Shown here one piece after another: positions 36,162-47,509 of a stretch of 64,000 nt of DNA. The DNA is taken from assembly GCF_000283155.1 (NCBI RefSeq), contig NW_004454163.1:24992899-25056898 (forward strand), read 5' to 3'. Numbering within the stretch: the first letter of the stretch is position 1; every line of letters starts with the position of its first letter. The DNA is from Ceratotherium simum simum (lineage: Eukaryota; Chordata; Mammalia; Perissodactyla; Rhinocerotidae). The position numbers and the translations under genes were made by a program. Below the pieces are notes generated by a model. That model was not told where the DNA came from, did no database searches, and was given only the letters and a program-made list of their open reading frames with translations.

Positions 36162-36375
36162 GGGCCGGCCCTGTGGCTTGGTGGTTAAGTGCGCGCGCTG
36201 CGATGCTGGTGGCCCGGGTTCGGATCCCGGGTGTGCATCGAGGCACCGCTTCTCCGTTCATCCTGAGGCCGAGTCCCGCATACAGCAACTAGAAGGATGT
36301 GCAGCTACGACATACAACTATCCACTGGGGCTTTGGGGGGAAAGAATAAAATAAATAAAATCTTTAAAAAAAAAA
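36162..36375 (+). mobile_element. ERE1-type equine SINE, full length and young
   Basis: Starts gggccggccctgtggcttgg. It has an A box (tggcttggtgg, 36174-36184), a near-consensus B box (ggttcggatcc, 36217-36227), the body 'acagcaactagaaggatgtg' (about 36283), and a simple tail 'aataaaataaataaaatc' with a terminal A run, without the duplicated tail unit seen in the other copies. The target duplication is 15 bases and perfect: aaaactcagacttta at 36147-36161 and 36376-36390. The intact duplication, A tail and many retained CpG/GCGC sites point to a recent insertion. It lies inside an antisense MIR. Confidence 0.96.
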
Positions 36376-36390
36376 AAAACTCAGACTTTA

Positions 36391-37044
36391 CAGCTATCTT
36401 GCCATTTCCTTTTTAGGATATATACCTTTGATCTATTCCAAAGTGGATTGAAAAAAATTCCCAAGGCTTTGTTGCCCTTTTTGTAGTGCGTCAGTATATG
36501 CTCCCAGCTTTGAGTTAAGTACAGACATGGAACTAGATAATAGCAAGTGTTTCCATAACAACTGTAAAAATCAATACCGGCAAATGTACGATAATGTTCA
36601 GATTTCTCCTTTAATATGTCTGTTTATTAACACTTTTTTCTTTTTTTAAAGACAAGGTGGGTAAAATCACTTTGGCTAGAATTCCAAGTGGCATGAATTC
36701 CAGTCCTGCTTTTGCCTCTTTTTGGCTGACTCAAGATTCAGAGTTGGTCTTTGGAAAGTAGAGGCCTGACACTGACAATATTTGGAAGTTCTTTGATGTT
36801 TAAAAGGCACAGAGCAATAAATACTTAATTTTCAGGTTGCTAGGGGAGGGGTTTGAGATTTAGCTTTTTGCTCAAGCTTTGCTTGTCTGCTCTATCACAA
36901 GAGAGTCTGGTACATTCTATAAACTAGAATGGTGCTACTTCATCATGCATTCCTTAAGGTGATATAAAAATTGCATTTCTCTAGTGGACACAACGAATTA
37001 AATGGCAAGGGAACTATATATAGGCTAAATGGCGAGAAGAAGCT
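36391..37044. other. Unique sequence
   Basis: No gene or confident repeat was recognised. Unpatterned AT-rich DNA. Confidence 0.5.
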
Positions 37045-37144
37045 GCTCTGGGATGAAGCCACTAGACCTGAGGCCAAGAGACCAAGGCCCCGGCACTGCC
37101 ACTTACCAGCTATGTGGAATCGGGCAAGTCACAACCTCGTAGGA
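37045..37144 (+). repeat. MIR SINE, left part, interrupted by a hAT element
   Basis: Sense MIR: 'gcactgccacttaccagctatgtggaa' near 37094 and 'tcgggcaagtcacaacctc' near 37120. The text stops abruptly at about 37144, where the DNA transposon begins. Confidence 0.85.
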
Positions 37145-37349
37145 TTGTGCTAACAGAACCTTCTGCAATGATGGAAATGCACCATATCTATGCTATCCAA
37201 TATAGGAGCCACTACCCACACGTGGCTATTGAGTGCTTGGAATGTAGCTAATGAGACCAAGAAACAGAATGATAAATTTTATTTAACTTTAATTTATTTA
37301 AATTTAAATAGCCACACGTGGCTAATAACTAACTTATTGGAGAGTGCAG
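37145..37349 (+). mobile_element. Non-autonomous hAT-type DNA transposon, second copy
   Basis: Same family and orientation as 12846-13044: 'cagaaccttctgcaatgatg' near 37155, 'gctattgagtgcttggaatg' near 37226, 'aaatttaaatagccacacgtggct' near 37300 and a right end 'ttggagagtgcag' at 37337-37349. Flanks tcgtagga (37137-37144) and tcttagag (37350-37357) could be a decayed 8-base target duplication. The left terminus has lost two bases. It splits a MIR, so it is younger than that SINE. Confidence 0.85.
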
Positions 37350-37357
37350 TCTTAGAG

Positions 37358-37410
37358 CATCAATCACCATGCTCATAAAATAATGATAAAAACAACCTTT
37401 CTAAATATTT
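37358..37410 (+). repeat. MIR SINE, right part of the split copy
   Basis: 'catgctcataaaataatgataaaaac' near 37368 corresponds to the MIR 'ctcatctgtaaaatggggataataat' stretch that should follow the interrupted part at 37045-37144. Confidence 0.6.
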
Positions 37411-37699
37411 CAGAATATAGTTGTGGACTTAAATAACATCATATATGTAATGTGATTTGTTAACTCTAGGGCATCTTTCAAGTATGCCATTAATTATAAC
37501 AATGAGAACAACAATAATAATGATACCAGTAACGGTCACTGCTTGGACATGACCGGCAAAGTAGAAAGTTCCGTTACTGAGCTTGGACTTTATCATTGCT
37601 TTCTACTTTTCTCTTTTCCATAGTTGTGTTGATCTGTGATTCCATGCTTCTTTGGGGCAGATGGCAGTCATTGCAAGCTTAATTATGTATACTATGGGG

Positions 37700-37825
37700 G
37701 GACCAAAGTAGATAAAAAGGCAGGAAGTCCAGAGAATTAGATTCTAATTGTAACTCTGCCATTGACTAACTGTGTAATCTTGGCTTCTGCTTAAACTCTG
37801 GGAGCCAGTTTTCTACAAGCTTTGA
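37700..37825 (+). repeat. MIR SINE
   Basis: Sense MIR: 'ctaattgtaactctgccattgactaactgtgtaatcttggc' at about 37744-37785 is the core region, followed by a decayed 'ctgggagccagttttct' tail near 37798. Confidence 0.82.
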
Positions 37826-37854
37826 CCAAGGAAGCTCTCTTAACAGGTTACAGG

Positions 37855-38045
37855 CTCATAAAATGTTAGTGAGAAAAGGGACCTCAGAGATCTTCTTGAC
37901 CAGTCCCTTTCCATTTCTACACGAAGACTCCAAAGCCTAGAGCTGGTAAATGACTTGCCCAAGGTTGCTTGATTAGTTGGTGGCAGAACCAGGCCTAGAG
38001 TATGAGTCTTGTCCCCCTCCCACTGTACTCCATGCTACCACTGTG
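37855..38045 (-). repeat. MIR-like SINE, antisense
   Basis: 'ggacctcagagatcttcttgaccagtccctttccatttctaca' near 37880, 'agagctggtaaatgacttgcccaaggttgc' near 37938 and 'actgtactccatgctacca' near 38021 are in the order of an antisense tRNA-derived old mammalian SINE of MIR or a MIR-related family. Confidence 0.7.
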
Positions 38046-38184
38046 TGATAACTCAAGGGTGGGGGAGTCACTGTTGAATCCCATTGAAGATAGGTAGCAA
38101 ATTGGTGATCACATAGCCCCGCAGGACTTAATCACAATTCTATAAGAGCTATATAAACCCTGCTGCAATTAGCTTAGCCCCATG

Positions 38185-38325
38185 AGGCCGATTGGTTCGT
38201 GGAACACACATTCCATTAACTAGCTGTGCAATTCAGCTTCCAGATTTGTAAAAGAGTGGGGCTGGATGAGTCCACCTCCAAGGCCCATCTCGCTTTGAGA
38301 GTCTGTAATTCTAAGACTCAAGAAC
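38185..38325 (+). repeat. MIR-like SINE, 3' part
   Basis: 'aactagctgtgcaattcagc' near 38217 followed by 'tttgtaaaagagtggggctggatgag' near 38245 and 'ctccaaggcccatctcgc' near 38274. This tail type mirrors that of the antisense copy at 37855-38045. Confidence 0.65.
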
Positions 38326-38369
38326 TGAATTTTTAAAAATTGTAAATGAATTCCTATTTTATTTATGAC

Positions 38370-38560
38370 AGTGGTTCCTACAAATATTTGAAGAGCAATG
38401 ATGTATATATGTGTGAGTCATGAGTCATATTATTCTGTCTACAGATACTATTTGGTGCACATATGGATCTGCAGAATCCTTGTGGTTACTCCACAGTTCC
38501 AGAAGGGCCTGGAATCTCCAGGTTAGTAGTGCTGGTCTAGGGATTCTTTTTCTCTTGAGA
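38370..38560 (+). repeat. Possible MER5-like DNA transposon remnant
   Basis: The left end 'cagtggttcctaca' near 38370 and a right part 'gaatctccaggttagtagtgctggtctaggga' near 38509 resemble MER5A ends. The middle does not align by eye, so this call is weak. Confidence 0.35.
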
Positions 38561-38639
38561 CTCAGATGGAATCAATCAACATTTTATTTTTGGGATTATC
38601 TGGCATATTTCTTTCTTCTTTTTCAAGCAGATTGTTAGG

Positions 38640-39010
38640 GCTCCCTGTCATCATTTTATATTTTTAATTAAATTTTTTGAATAAGTACTACATGTACAAT
38701 ACAATATTCAGAGTTACAAAAGTGTATGCAGTGAAAAGATACTGCCCCCAGGCACTATGTTAACAACAGGATCGCCAACCATAGGATTTGTCTGAGACTG
38801 AGGGGTTTTCTGGGACATAGGACTTTCAGTGCTAAAACTAGGAAAGTCTTGAGCAACCAAGAACAAGTCTGTCACCCTGGCAGGTTTCTTGACGTACCCG
38901 ATTTCTGATGCCCTAGCACCAACCTTCACAGTCGCCACCGACACGGACTTCTAGTGCTCACTAAGCAATAGGTTTTTAGCATTCTTCTCCAGACGCCATC
39001 TTGAAGTAAA
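38640..39010. repeat. Unassigned old repeat with imperfect inverted ends
   Basis: The left part resembles AT-rich L1 3' UTR text. From about 38769 to 38881 the sequence is an imperfect inverted repeat: the left arm ('caaccataggatttgtctgagac') and the complement of the right arm ('gtcttgagcaaccaagaacaag...gtcaccct') are related, flanking a core with actttc...gaaagt. I recall such text as a recurrent mammalian repeat but cannot name the family. Confidence 0.35.
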
Positions 39011-39674
39011 TAAAACTCACCACTGAAAAGATGAACATCTCAAGGTCTTTGAATATTTCTTATTCTATAGGTTTTAGAGGAGAAAGGATGGGGTTGAAAA
39101 CCAGACCAACTTATTCAAGGGAAACAGAATCAATGCAGTAACCTCCATTGTGCAACTAGTGACCTCTAAAACATTGGGAAGATTTTATTCACAAGCAGAA
39201 TGAATTATTACTCGTTGTTAAAACCAGCCTCCTTAAGAAAAGTCATTTGAGTTATTTAATATTCATTTGTAAAAAAGTTGAGAATAGACTAAAATTGACT
39301 TCTGCTTCCAGTCATGGTGAAGAACAGAATGAAGTAAAGATCTTGAGTTGACAGGGTGAAAAACAAGTTGACCTAACAGTTCCTTTCCATTTTTACTTTC
39401 TATGAGGTTATGTTTGGGAATAATGGTAATGCTTTCCATTTCTGAAGGGTGAGCTGCTCATTCTAGAATGTGAATGATGTACATTCTTTAAGATTTTCCC
39501 CTAAAATGAGTTTTTCTGCCTACTTTTTTTGAATGCATATTTTATGAATATATAAGCTTTTGTGGAACATAATGCCTTTCAAAATCTACCTTTTTTTATT
39601 GATAAAAATTTATAAAAAAAATTTATTGCATAAAATTTTATTTTTTCTTCTTATTGAATTTTATATTTCCATCT
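39011..39674. other. Unique sequence
   Basis: No gene or confident repeat was recognised. Confidence 0.5.
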
Positions 39675-40400
39675 TATTCAAATCAGTATATATTTATGGA
39701 GTAGCTATTATGTCTAAGGCAGTATTTAGAGTGCTGCAGGGAATACCAAAAATGAGTAAGACATTTCCTGCCCTCAAGGAGCTTAAACTTAGATGCCATG
39801 AGATAGGTACCCAAACAGCTATAGGAATGGGCAACATAAAATAATTTCCATAAAGAAAGTTTCATAAAGAAGGGATATTGCATCTAACCAATGAATAGGA
39901 AAAATTCTGTAAGATGGAAATAATGCTTGAAATGGGTCTTAATAATGAGCAAAATTCAACAATTGTGAGCATTAAACTTTAGGTTTAGGGAACTGTGATA
40001 AGTATGGTTGGACTGGAGTGTGTAGTGTCTAGGGAGGCTCCAAAATAAGTTGGAACTGTGGTGTACAGACCCATGAAAGCAGTAATGGAAAGCAATCTAA
40101 TTCCTTAGGCAACAGGGAGTAACTGCAGATTTCAGAGCAGGGGCATGATACACTCAGATGTGCAGTTTAAGGTTACTCTGGCACTGGCTTGTAGCATAAA
40201 TGGAAATGAAAGTAGAAAAGAGATTGGAGACAAGGAACAAGATGAGAAGTGACGAGAGCCTCCACACAGGTAGTAAGAACAAACAAAGAGGGAACACACT
40301 TAAGAGGAATGTGGTTAACCATCTTCATGACTTAGAGGGTATGAGTAACGAGAAGTCCAAGATGACTCCGAGATTGAGCCTTGATAAGCAGGAGTCAGTC
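39675..40400 (-). repeat. L2 LINE, antisense, long copy
   Basis: Antisense L2 over about 725 bases: 'ggagtagctattatgtctaaggcag' near 39698, 'cctgccctcaaggagcttaaactta' near 39767, 'gcaacagggagtaactgcag' near 40109, 'cagagcaggggcatgataca' near 40133 and 'ttactctggcactggcttgtag' near 40173, ending in decayed text near 40400. Small open frames at 39560-39883 and 40200-40566 overlap it and are not genes. It is the longest L2 relic in the window. Confidence 0.82.
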
Positions 40401-43400
40401 GGTGCAGGAAAGCAGACGTGGTTGGGGAAGAAAGACAGAGTTGAATCTTCTTGAAAATTATTTCCATTTGTATTGCTTGATGTTGATATTTTCCTTCTCA
40501 TTTTTTCTACCTAATGTTATTTCATCTCTAGTTTTTAAAAAGTTTTCTTGTCTTTTCTTTTTTTAAATTCATAATAGCTTCTCAGCCCCTTGAAGGTAGG
40601 ATTTTATTGCGACTCCTTTTCTTAGTACTTTGCTATCCGTACTGACCCTCAGTCATACAAAGCTAAGCAGAGGGTCAACATTTGCGTTATACTAGATTAT
40701 ACTAATTTGTGGACTTGTGTTCATTTAATCTTCCTTTTACTCCATGCAAAATATCAAATAGCTTCTCAGAATGTCAATGGGGGAGCCAGGGAGGGACAGC
40801 AATCGCGCATTTTAATATTACAAAATTGTCATTGTACTCCCTACTTTGTTTCAGTGGAAAGAACAGTTATCTAATGGTGCTCTGGATTGGGTTAGCATTG
40901 GCCTCATTGATACTGGGTTACCTACTGAGCTATTGATACTGTAGATCCTGCCAAACCAAACCCTAGTTCAAGTCAAAATGTGGAGGCTTTCCAAGATTCT
41001 TGGGAGCACAAGTCATTTTATTTCCCTCTCTCTCTTAGACTGATAAAATATTCCATCAGTTTGGTAGCAAAAGTGTTGTCCCAAATAAAGGCAGGGGCTA
41101 TTCCCTGACCGCAGCTATTAAGCAGAAATCTTATCAGTCACAATGGTGGCAGGGGACCCACCAGCTCTCATCCCGAGTTAATCAAATTAGGTGTTTGTCA
41201 TTCTTTCCCTAGCTAGCAGGAAATTAAGTTTCACTGAAGCATTTGGGTCGCACCCTTAGTATCTAAGAATGATCTCCCTGTAAGATAAGTTTACAGTATT
41301 CATTTGCCTTGGGGCATTACCTTTTTGATTACTTTTTTCGCAGAGCGAACATGTTTAAGGCGGCTTTAATATTTCACACAGCTGTTCCACTTTCAGGATC
41401 AGCATTATTGTGGTCACGTGGTAATCCTGCAAAGTCTCCCCTAATGTCAAAGGAGAATCTGGAAAAAATTGTATGAATGTTTTCTCGAAAGCAATCAGTT
41501 TTATTTTCTCAAGTGGTTATTGTTTCAACTATAAAATAGTATCCAGCTCTGACAGGCGTTAAGTAGTAGTGGCAACCTAATCTTCAATGGAAACAACAAG
41601 ATTAATCTGCCTCCGAGACCATTGCTTTCTAGAAACGTGTTTTTCTCATTCGCTTTTTCTTTCCTTTTCACCAATTGCTCTCCAGCCGTTCTTCAGGTCT
41701 GGCATAGTTCTGGCCCGTTTTTCTTTTTATGCTGCTGAGTATCTGAAGCTCACATCTTCCGGTAGCATATTCCTAAAACAAGTTAGACACTCTTGGTATG
41801 TTCTCTGACATTCAACACATTAAGAAAAGCATTCTACCATTTCCATGTGGTACAAATTTGGAATGTTTCATTCTAAAGTTCTGCTCTCTCTACTTAGATA
41901 AATGATTTTAGAAGAATCTGAATCCTGTGAAAATCACAGATTGATTGAAGAACTAGCAACTCACTTGACTGGCTCTTTCTAAGTTTGTATTCTCCATCTC
42001 ACACCTGAACTCCACATGGTTTTCATGACCATTTGACAAAATTTAGAAAATTGCCCCCCCTTCCAAAAAAAAAACCTACCAAAAGAGAAAATCAGTAGCC
42101 CTCTCTACCATTCATCCATTTATTTCCTCTTTTGTTGATTCTATAAGAAAGAAGCTACATGAGTGCTTAGTTTTCATTGTAGAATTAAAATTCAGAATAT
42201 GATGAAATTCTCTCTGTGTTGTATTAATGAGGCTTTTCAGGTTATGGATCACCCAAATTTGACAATTGTGGTCAATTCTAAAAATATTCATATTGACCAT
42301 TTCCCTTTTTATTTCCCATATTCCTGACTTCCTGAAAAAGAAGCAAAGTTATTATAATGGAGGACCCATGTGAGCATAAGAAATTCCTAATTATGGAACA
42401 CTACCACCCACACTGAGGGTCATTGGGAAGTCTGTACTTCCATTTTATTTATTTTTTTACACTCTACACTTTTCAGTTCAGTCCAAAGTTGCCTAGTCAA
42501 ATGTAATCTATGTGCCTACAAATAAATTCAAACAGCCTGCTACTGCTTGTCACAATTTTCATTTGGGCCCTTAGAATCTTGCTTTCTTTTTGTAAAATCC
42601 ACATTTTACCTTCATAAACCATTGCATGTTGCTCATTTAACCCTTTTCCCATGCTCCACTCCAAATGTATTACGGAGTGACCTCGCATGTCAGCACTATA
42701 GCATTGTACAGTAAATAGAGTGTTTTGCTTCATAAATCAAGCATAGAACTTATAGCCAACTTCAGCATAAAAAAAGTCACTGAAATAATATGGCCCAGCT
42801 GTGGGAGATAGGCATTGTATTCATAAAGCTAGCCTTAAATTACTGACATTTAAATCCAGATTTGACAAAGCTAAGACTACTTTGGAGGATTCTGAGTAAT
42901 CCTCATGAAATTCCAAATTTTTCTTTTGTTGTTTTGAAGGAGATTCATTTTTAAAAAGAAAGAGGGTTAGATTTTGTCCTTTCCACAGTATCTTTGATGG
43001 TATCAGAAAGGTGCACTTGGTGGCCAGTTCACCTAATTATGCCAGTCATTTTGCAAATCATCTGCTTTTTCTTTGGGAACCTGCTCTCTGGGGCATAGCT
43101 CTCTTATTTTATTACATCAATCAGCAGTAAAATGCAAAGGTGATTTAGAAGACTCAGGTTTGGATTTCTTCCTCATCTAAATCAGATTGAACACTAACGT
43201 CTCATTGAAGGTGTCCAAAGATAGAAACTAATTTTATTTCAAACAGCAATTTGTATTTTTCTGTTGGAAAAAAAAGAAAGTCTAAAAGCCCCACAATTGG
43301 CCAGACTTCCAGCTTTCACTGTTCTCCGTTCGTCTCTCTTTATAGGTAGCAATTTTAGCATTCAAAATTTAAAAATATGCCAGAAGAACGTACATTTACA

Positions 43401-44929
43401 GTGCTCTCTCCAAAAGCATGCTTTGAAAATCACTTATAATGGGAACACCTTGTCAATGGAGAATTGTCAACATACCAGCTAGTTTAGGCCATAATCTCTC
43501 TAGCCAGCATAATTTGCTGAAATAAATTAAAATCATTTTATTTTCCCATTAAATTTCATTCTCCCCACCTCAAACAAAAATCTGTTTTTTTTAAAGCACA
43601 AAACTAAATGCTTACAGCAAACGTAATTACAATTGTATAAGAATTAATGAGAGATGAGAAAAGCTAATGTCTGTATTTTATCTTTCATGCAAGTGGATTA
43701 AAACCCGGTACCACGTTGTTAAAAGCATTTATCTGGTAAATGTAAAATGTGTTATACTAGATTTTTAAAAGTATTAATGTCCTTAGTACAGGTAATTTCT
43801 TTGTTCCCCCAAGATTGAAGAGTCCAACTGAATTACGTTCTGGCATAAATTGCCTTCTGGAATTCAACTACTTCTTTTGGGAAGTAGCAGTGTCTTCAAA
43901 TTAACCTCAGTTAACACGAACGGACTAAAAAAATTGTTCAAAAATTTATGTAGTTCAAAAATTGTCAGATTTGTTGAAATGAATAATGTGTTTGGATTTT
44001 TGGAAGACCTTTACAAATTTTGAACCTCCTGCAGCTCCATTTGGTGTAAAGAATTATACTATAAACAAGGGGCTCCATCTGTACTTTTGAAATAACTATT
44101 CAGTTTTCCATTTCAGTACTCAAACTGACACGACAAACTGAAAAGCAGAAGTTAGTGTTCGAAGAAGTTCAAGAGTAAACATTTAGTCAATTCGTCTGCT
44201 CGGACTGAGAGAGTCAGAGCGTAGGAGTCCAGGATTCTGAGTGTAGGTTCTAGATTGGTGGTGAAGACTCTTTGCACTCTCTGCCAATTGCCTCAGGTCA
44301 CACGCAGAATATAAATCCACTCACAGAGCCCTCACTCTTTCTGGGTATTTTGTACACATTTTGCTACGTTTATGAATGGGGAAGATATTTACATTAAAAT
44401 TTCATTTACTAACTTCAGTGTTTTTCTGGTCCTTCTTGCTGATGACTTAGGCCACTATTTGGTCTCTATATTTGGCAAAGAGGATAAGAAATTGCATTTC
44501 TAGGAAGGGGAATAAAATGACAACAGCTGTTGGAAATTTCTTTGATAGGGCTCGGCAAGACAAGTAGACAAGTTATAGAATGCTGTTTTAGTCATACTCT
44601 TTTTCATTCATTTCAACAGGAAGTTTCAGATCACCAATACACGAGGTCTTGTGATGGGTGTTCTGTGATCTGCTCATAGCAGGCGCTGTCATTTCTAAGC
44701 GAAAATTTAAGGTGAATATAAATGGGGGGAGGCAATAAATCCAGGCCTACTCAGAACATTTGACACATGTCATTCTCTGGATCTCAAATTCTTCTTTCCC
44801 CAGTACTTTCTATAGGGGACCTGTTGTTCAAAGTTTCAAGGATTCATGGCCTGGTCCCTGTCTCTCTCATTATGCCTGAGGGTAATGGATGCCCCAGTCA
44901 GACGTGCATTCTCACTCTGTCTGCAGGAA
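40401..44929. other. Largely repeat-free interval, candidate regulatory sequence
   Basis: About 4.5 kb with no confidently recognised transposon. Stretches at about 41330-41480 and 43480-43760 have balanced, non-degenerate-looking sequence with ATTA-rich words and an E-box (cacgtg at about 41415). Open frames are all under 80 codons. The part 43910-44110 was considered for a Tigger-like element without support. A regulatory role is inference only. Confidence 0.35.
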
Positions 44930-45310
44930 GCCTTGCACATCCCCACTCTCCCGCTGCTCGCCTTTTCAGTAATGCACTTTCTTCTCCTTTGCCATTTTTT
45001 ACATGCTATCTCCCATTTTTGGCCTAATGTAAAGCTCTCTTTCTCCATGCAACCTGGGCCTGCAGTGCTGCACCGTGGGGCTGTGCTCTCCTCTGACCTC
45101 CTACAGCATACATGGTCTTTATCATTTGTTTGGAATGCATCATGCATAGCCTGGCATTGTTAGCTATCTCGTAATCTGTGTATTTTTCTCTCCAACAAGA
45201 TCATGCATTCTCTGAGAAATTATAATGCCTCTCTGTACCCTCTGGCCTTAGTACCTAGTAGGCTTTCAATGACAGCTGGCTGATGTCGTGAATAAGCATT
45301 TTATGGAAGA
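44930..45310 (+). repeat. L2 LINE, sense 3' end
   Basis: The clearest part is 'ctccaacaagatcatgcattctctgagaaat' near 45190, 'ctctgtaccctctggccttagtacctagtaggctttcaatgac' near 45230 and 'ctgatgtcgtgaat', which follow the L2 3' terminal order. Upstream text to about 44930 is C/T-rich and probably the same element. Open frames at 44767-45163 on both strands overlap it and are shadows. Confidence 0.65.
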
Positions 45311-45689
45311 CTGTGAAATAGGATGAGTTGACATGATGTATTCCCATGGCAGTTAATCTATGCAGACTTGTGTTGGATCAAAATCATTAGGCTTAGATAA
45401 GACCATTTCAGCTACTGACCAATGCAGCATTATTTTTTCAGGTGAAAAGACAACTAAATTTAAACATCTCTGAAGTGTGGAATGCAATAGAAAGCAACTT
45501 AAATTCTGATAGAGGTTATTTGTTACGGAAATACCATTTAAATTTCCCAAGTCCTCCTTTTTACAGGAAACATTATAGTGTGACCACAGTACATGCTTTT
45601 CAGTCTATCTAGAAAGTCAACATTTTAATAATCTCTTTAACAGTTGGATTATCTCCACTCAATGTCCTAAAACAGATAAAAAGGAAACT
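45311..45689. other. Unique sequence
   Basis: No gene or confident repeat was recognised. Confidence 0.5.
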
Positions 45690-45900
45690 CAGGATGAGGT
45701 TAAGGGAAAGGAATTAGCATTCATGGAATCCACACTTGTTGGCATTTAATTCTCCATGACTACCTTACAAGGTGGATGGAATTATCTTCGTTGTTTGCAT
45801 GAGAAACCAGAAATTCAGAAACATTAAATTAATTGTCCAAGGTCACACAGAGACACCTCAAGCCTCTCTTTTTTATGACTCTTGTGCTATTCCATCACTG
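45690..45900 (-). repeat. MIR SINE, antisense
   Basis: 'ccttacaaggtggatggaattatc' near 45763, 'gcatgagaaaccagaaattcagaaacattaaattaattgtccaaggtcacacag' near 45797-45850 and the end 'cttgtgctattccatcactg' near 45881 are the reverse complement of MIR. Confidence 0.85.
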
Positions 45901-46601
45901 TTGCAATAAGAAAGCATGAGTTCTTCCGATAATGGGTCAGCATCTTCTCAAAACTCCTCATTTAGTTCCAGTTGGAATATTGCCAGCACTTTTTTTCATG
46001 TGTGGTCTTGTGCCATTTCTACAGATTTGGGAGGTAGGAGTGATTCTGCTTCAAGCAAACCTGGTTTGATTCATCTAGTAGAAAGAGCCCTTAAGGCAAG
46101 AGACCTTAGAGTTTTCTCCAGTTACGTTTTTTTCCCCTAATCAGAGTTTGCTGGCGCTCCATTCTGAAGAAGCTGAGAGGTTTCCTGCTTCTGTCTGAGG
46201 GACCCTGAAGTCTAGAGGCATGGAACATCAACACAAGCATCCTGGAGGGGTTTAGGATGATCACTACTAAAGAGCTTGCATGTGGAACTTCCGCAGGCAA
46301 AGCTGGACCAGAGATACAATTTTGTGGATATTTTATGCTGGACCTATCAGTAGTTATCCATCAGAGCTCTTATGGATGGCTGTGTTCCTCCAGTTTGGCT
46401 GGTGGTCACCATCATGGTTTCTGGTTGTTCTGATAATGTTTTGTTTTCATAGGTCTCCCAATAGTTGACTGTCTTCTCCACTTTCCTCTCTTTTCTCCTT
46501 TTTTTGATCCTTACAAAGTTACCTTTGTTCAAGTTCTAAGTTGCTTTTCATTTTTTAATTCATCAGCTCTGTTGATGGCCAGCCAACTCTGCTAGATGTG
46601 C
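45901..46601. other. Unique sequence
   Basis: No gene or confident repeat was recognised. The open frames at 45916-46140 and 46280-46468 (62-74 codons) show no domain. Confidence 0.5.
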
Positions 46602-47140
46602 TGTGATAGTCTCTAAAGATGGCTGCCACAATTCCTCCTCTCCCTCTCTGCATATGCCACTCCTCTCCTTACAAGGTCAGGTCCAATTTCCTTCATCTTG
46701 AATCTAGGCTGGCCTTGTGCCTTACTTTGGCCAATAGAATGTAGAAGAAATGATACAGTGCTAGTTCTAAGCCCAGATTTTAAGAAGTCTGGAAGCTTCC
46801 ACTTTCTCTCCTGGAAGCCAGTCCCATGTAAAAAGTCCAACTACACTGAGACTACCATATTGTAAGAAAGCCCAGTCTAGCCACATGGAGAGACTTTGTG
46901 GGAATAGAGAGAGATACTCAGCCATCCCCCAGCTGTTTCAGAAAATCATAGCTGAGGCATAAGATGAGTGACTGAAGGAGCCATCTTGGCTCTCCAGTCC
47001 CAGCAAACACCACGTGGAACAGAACAACCACACACTTAGCCTAGCCTAGATTACAAAATTGTGAGAAATAATTTATTGGTGCTGTTTTAAGCCACTAAAT
47101 TTTGGGGTGTTTTGTTGTGCAGCAATAGATAATTGAAACA
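46602..47140 (+). mobile_element. Solitary LTR of an ERVL/MaLR-type element
   Basis: 539 bases starting TG (tgtgatagtctctaaagatg) and ending CA (agataattgaaaca). The interior shows 'tggccttgtgccttactttggccaatagaatg' near 46710, 'cacatggagagactttgtggg' near 46881 and 'gctgttttaagccactaaattttggggtg' near 47082, a signature seen at the 3' end of several mammalian LTRs. No internal region flanks it, so it is a solo LTR. Flanking 5-mers tgtgc and cttgc match only in part. The family name was not fixed; the open frame at 46613-46840 (minus) lies inside and is not a gene. Confidence 0.8.
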
Positions 47141-47185
47141 CTTGCTTAGAGCTTATATCCATAATCTGTTGTGATACCCTAGAAC

Positions 47186-47361
47186 TGTGTGATACAATAT
47201 GGTATTAGTCAAATCTGTGCTTAAATTTAAATTAATTAAAATTAAATAAAGGTAAAAATGCAGTGTCCTAGTTTCTCAAGCTACATATGAGATGCTCAAT
47301 ACCCATTGTTTTGGACAGCACATGTAGGACATTTCCATCATCACAGAAAGTTCTGTTGGAT
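47186..47361 (-). mobile_element. Non-autonomous hAT-type DNA transposon, third copy (antisense)
   Basis: Reverse orientation of the family at 12846: 'ctgtgtgatacaatatggta' at the left, 'cttaaatttaaattaatt' near 47220, 'gatgctcaatacccattg' near 47290 and 'catcatcacagaaagttctgttgga' at the right. The sequence cctag occurs at both edges (47178-47182 and 47362-47366), compatible with a decayed 8-base duplication. It is more diverged than the first copy. Confidence 0.75.
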
Positions 47362-47509
47362 CCTAGTCATCTTCACATTTTCTAGAGCCTTCTGTTACTT
47401 ATTTTTCAAGAGATGTCAATTCCAGCAAGTTGGCTCAGTGGAGTACAAGGTTTTTGTAGAGGAGTAGAAGTACCACAGGAAGAGCCACCCTGGCACAGGT
47501 ACACCGGAT

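Noticed and set aside
36162..36240. Possible tRNA-Ser gene
   Set aside because: Box A and box B belong to the ERE SINE head; there is no complete tRNA fold and an A-rich tail and target duplication are present.
38420..38638. 72-codon plus-strand open frame
   Set aside because: Short, no domain, partly overlaps a possible MER5-like remnant.
43910..44110. Possible Tigger/mariner element
   Set aside because: No terminal inverted repeats or TA duplications could be confirmed.
44836..45163. Pair of ~100-codon frames on opposite strands
   Set aside because: They overlap an L2 relic and each other; no domain.
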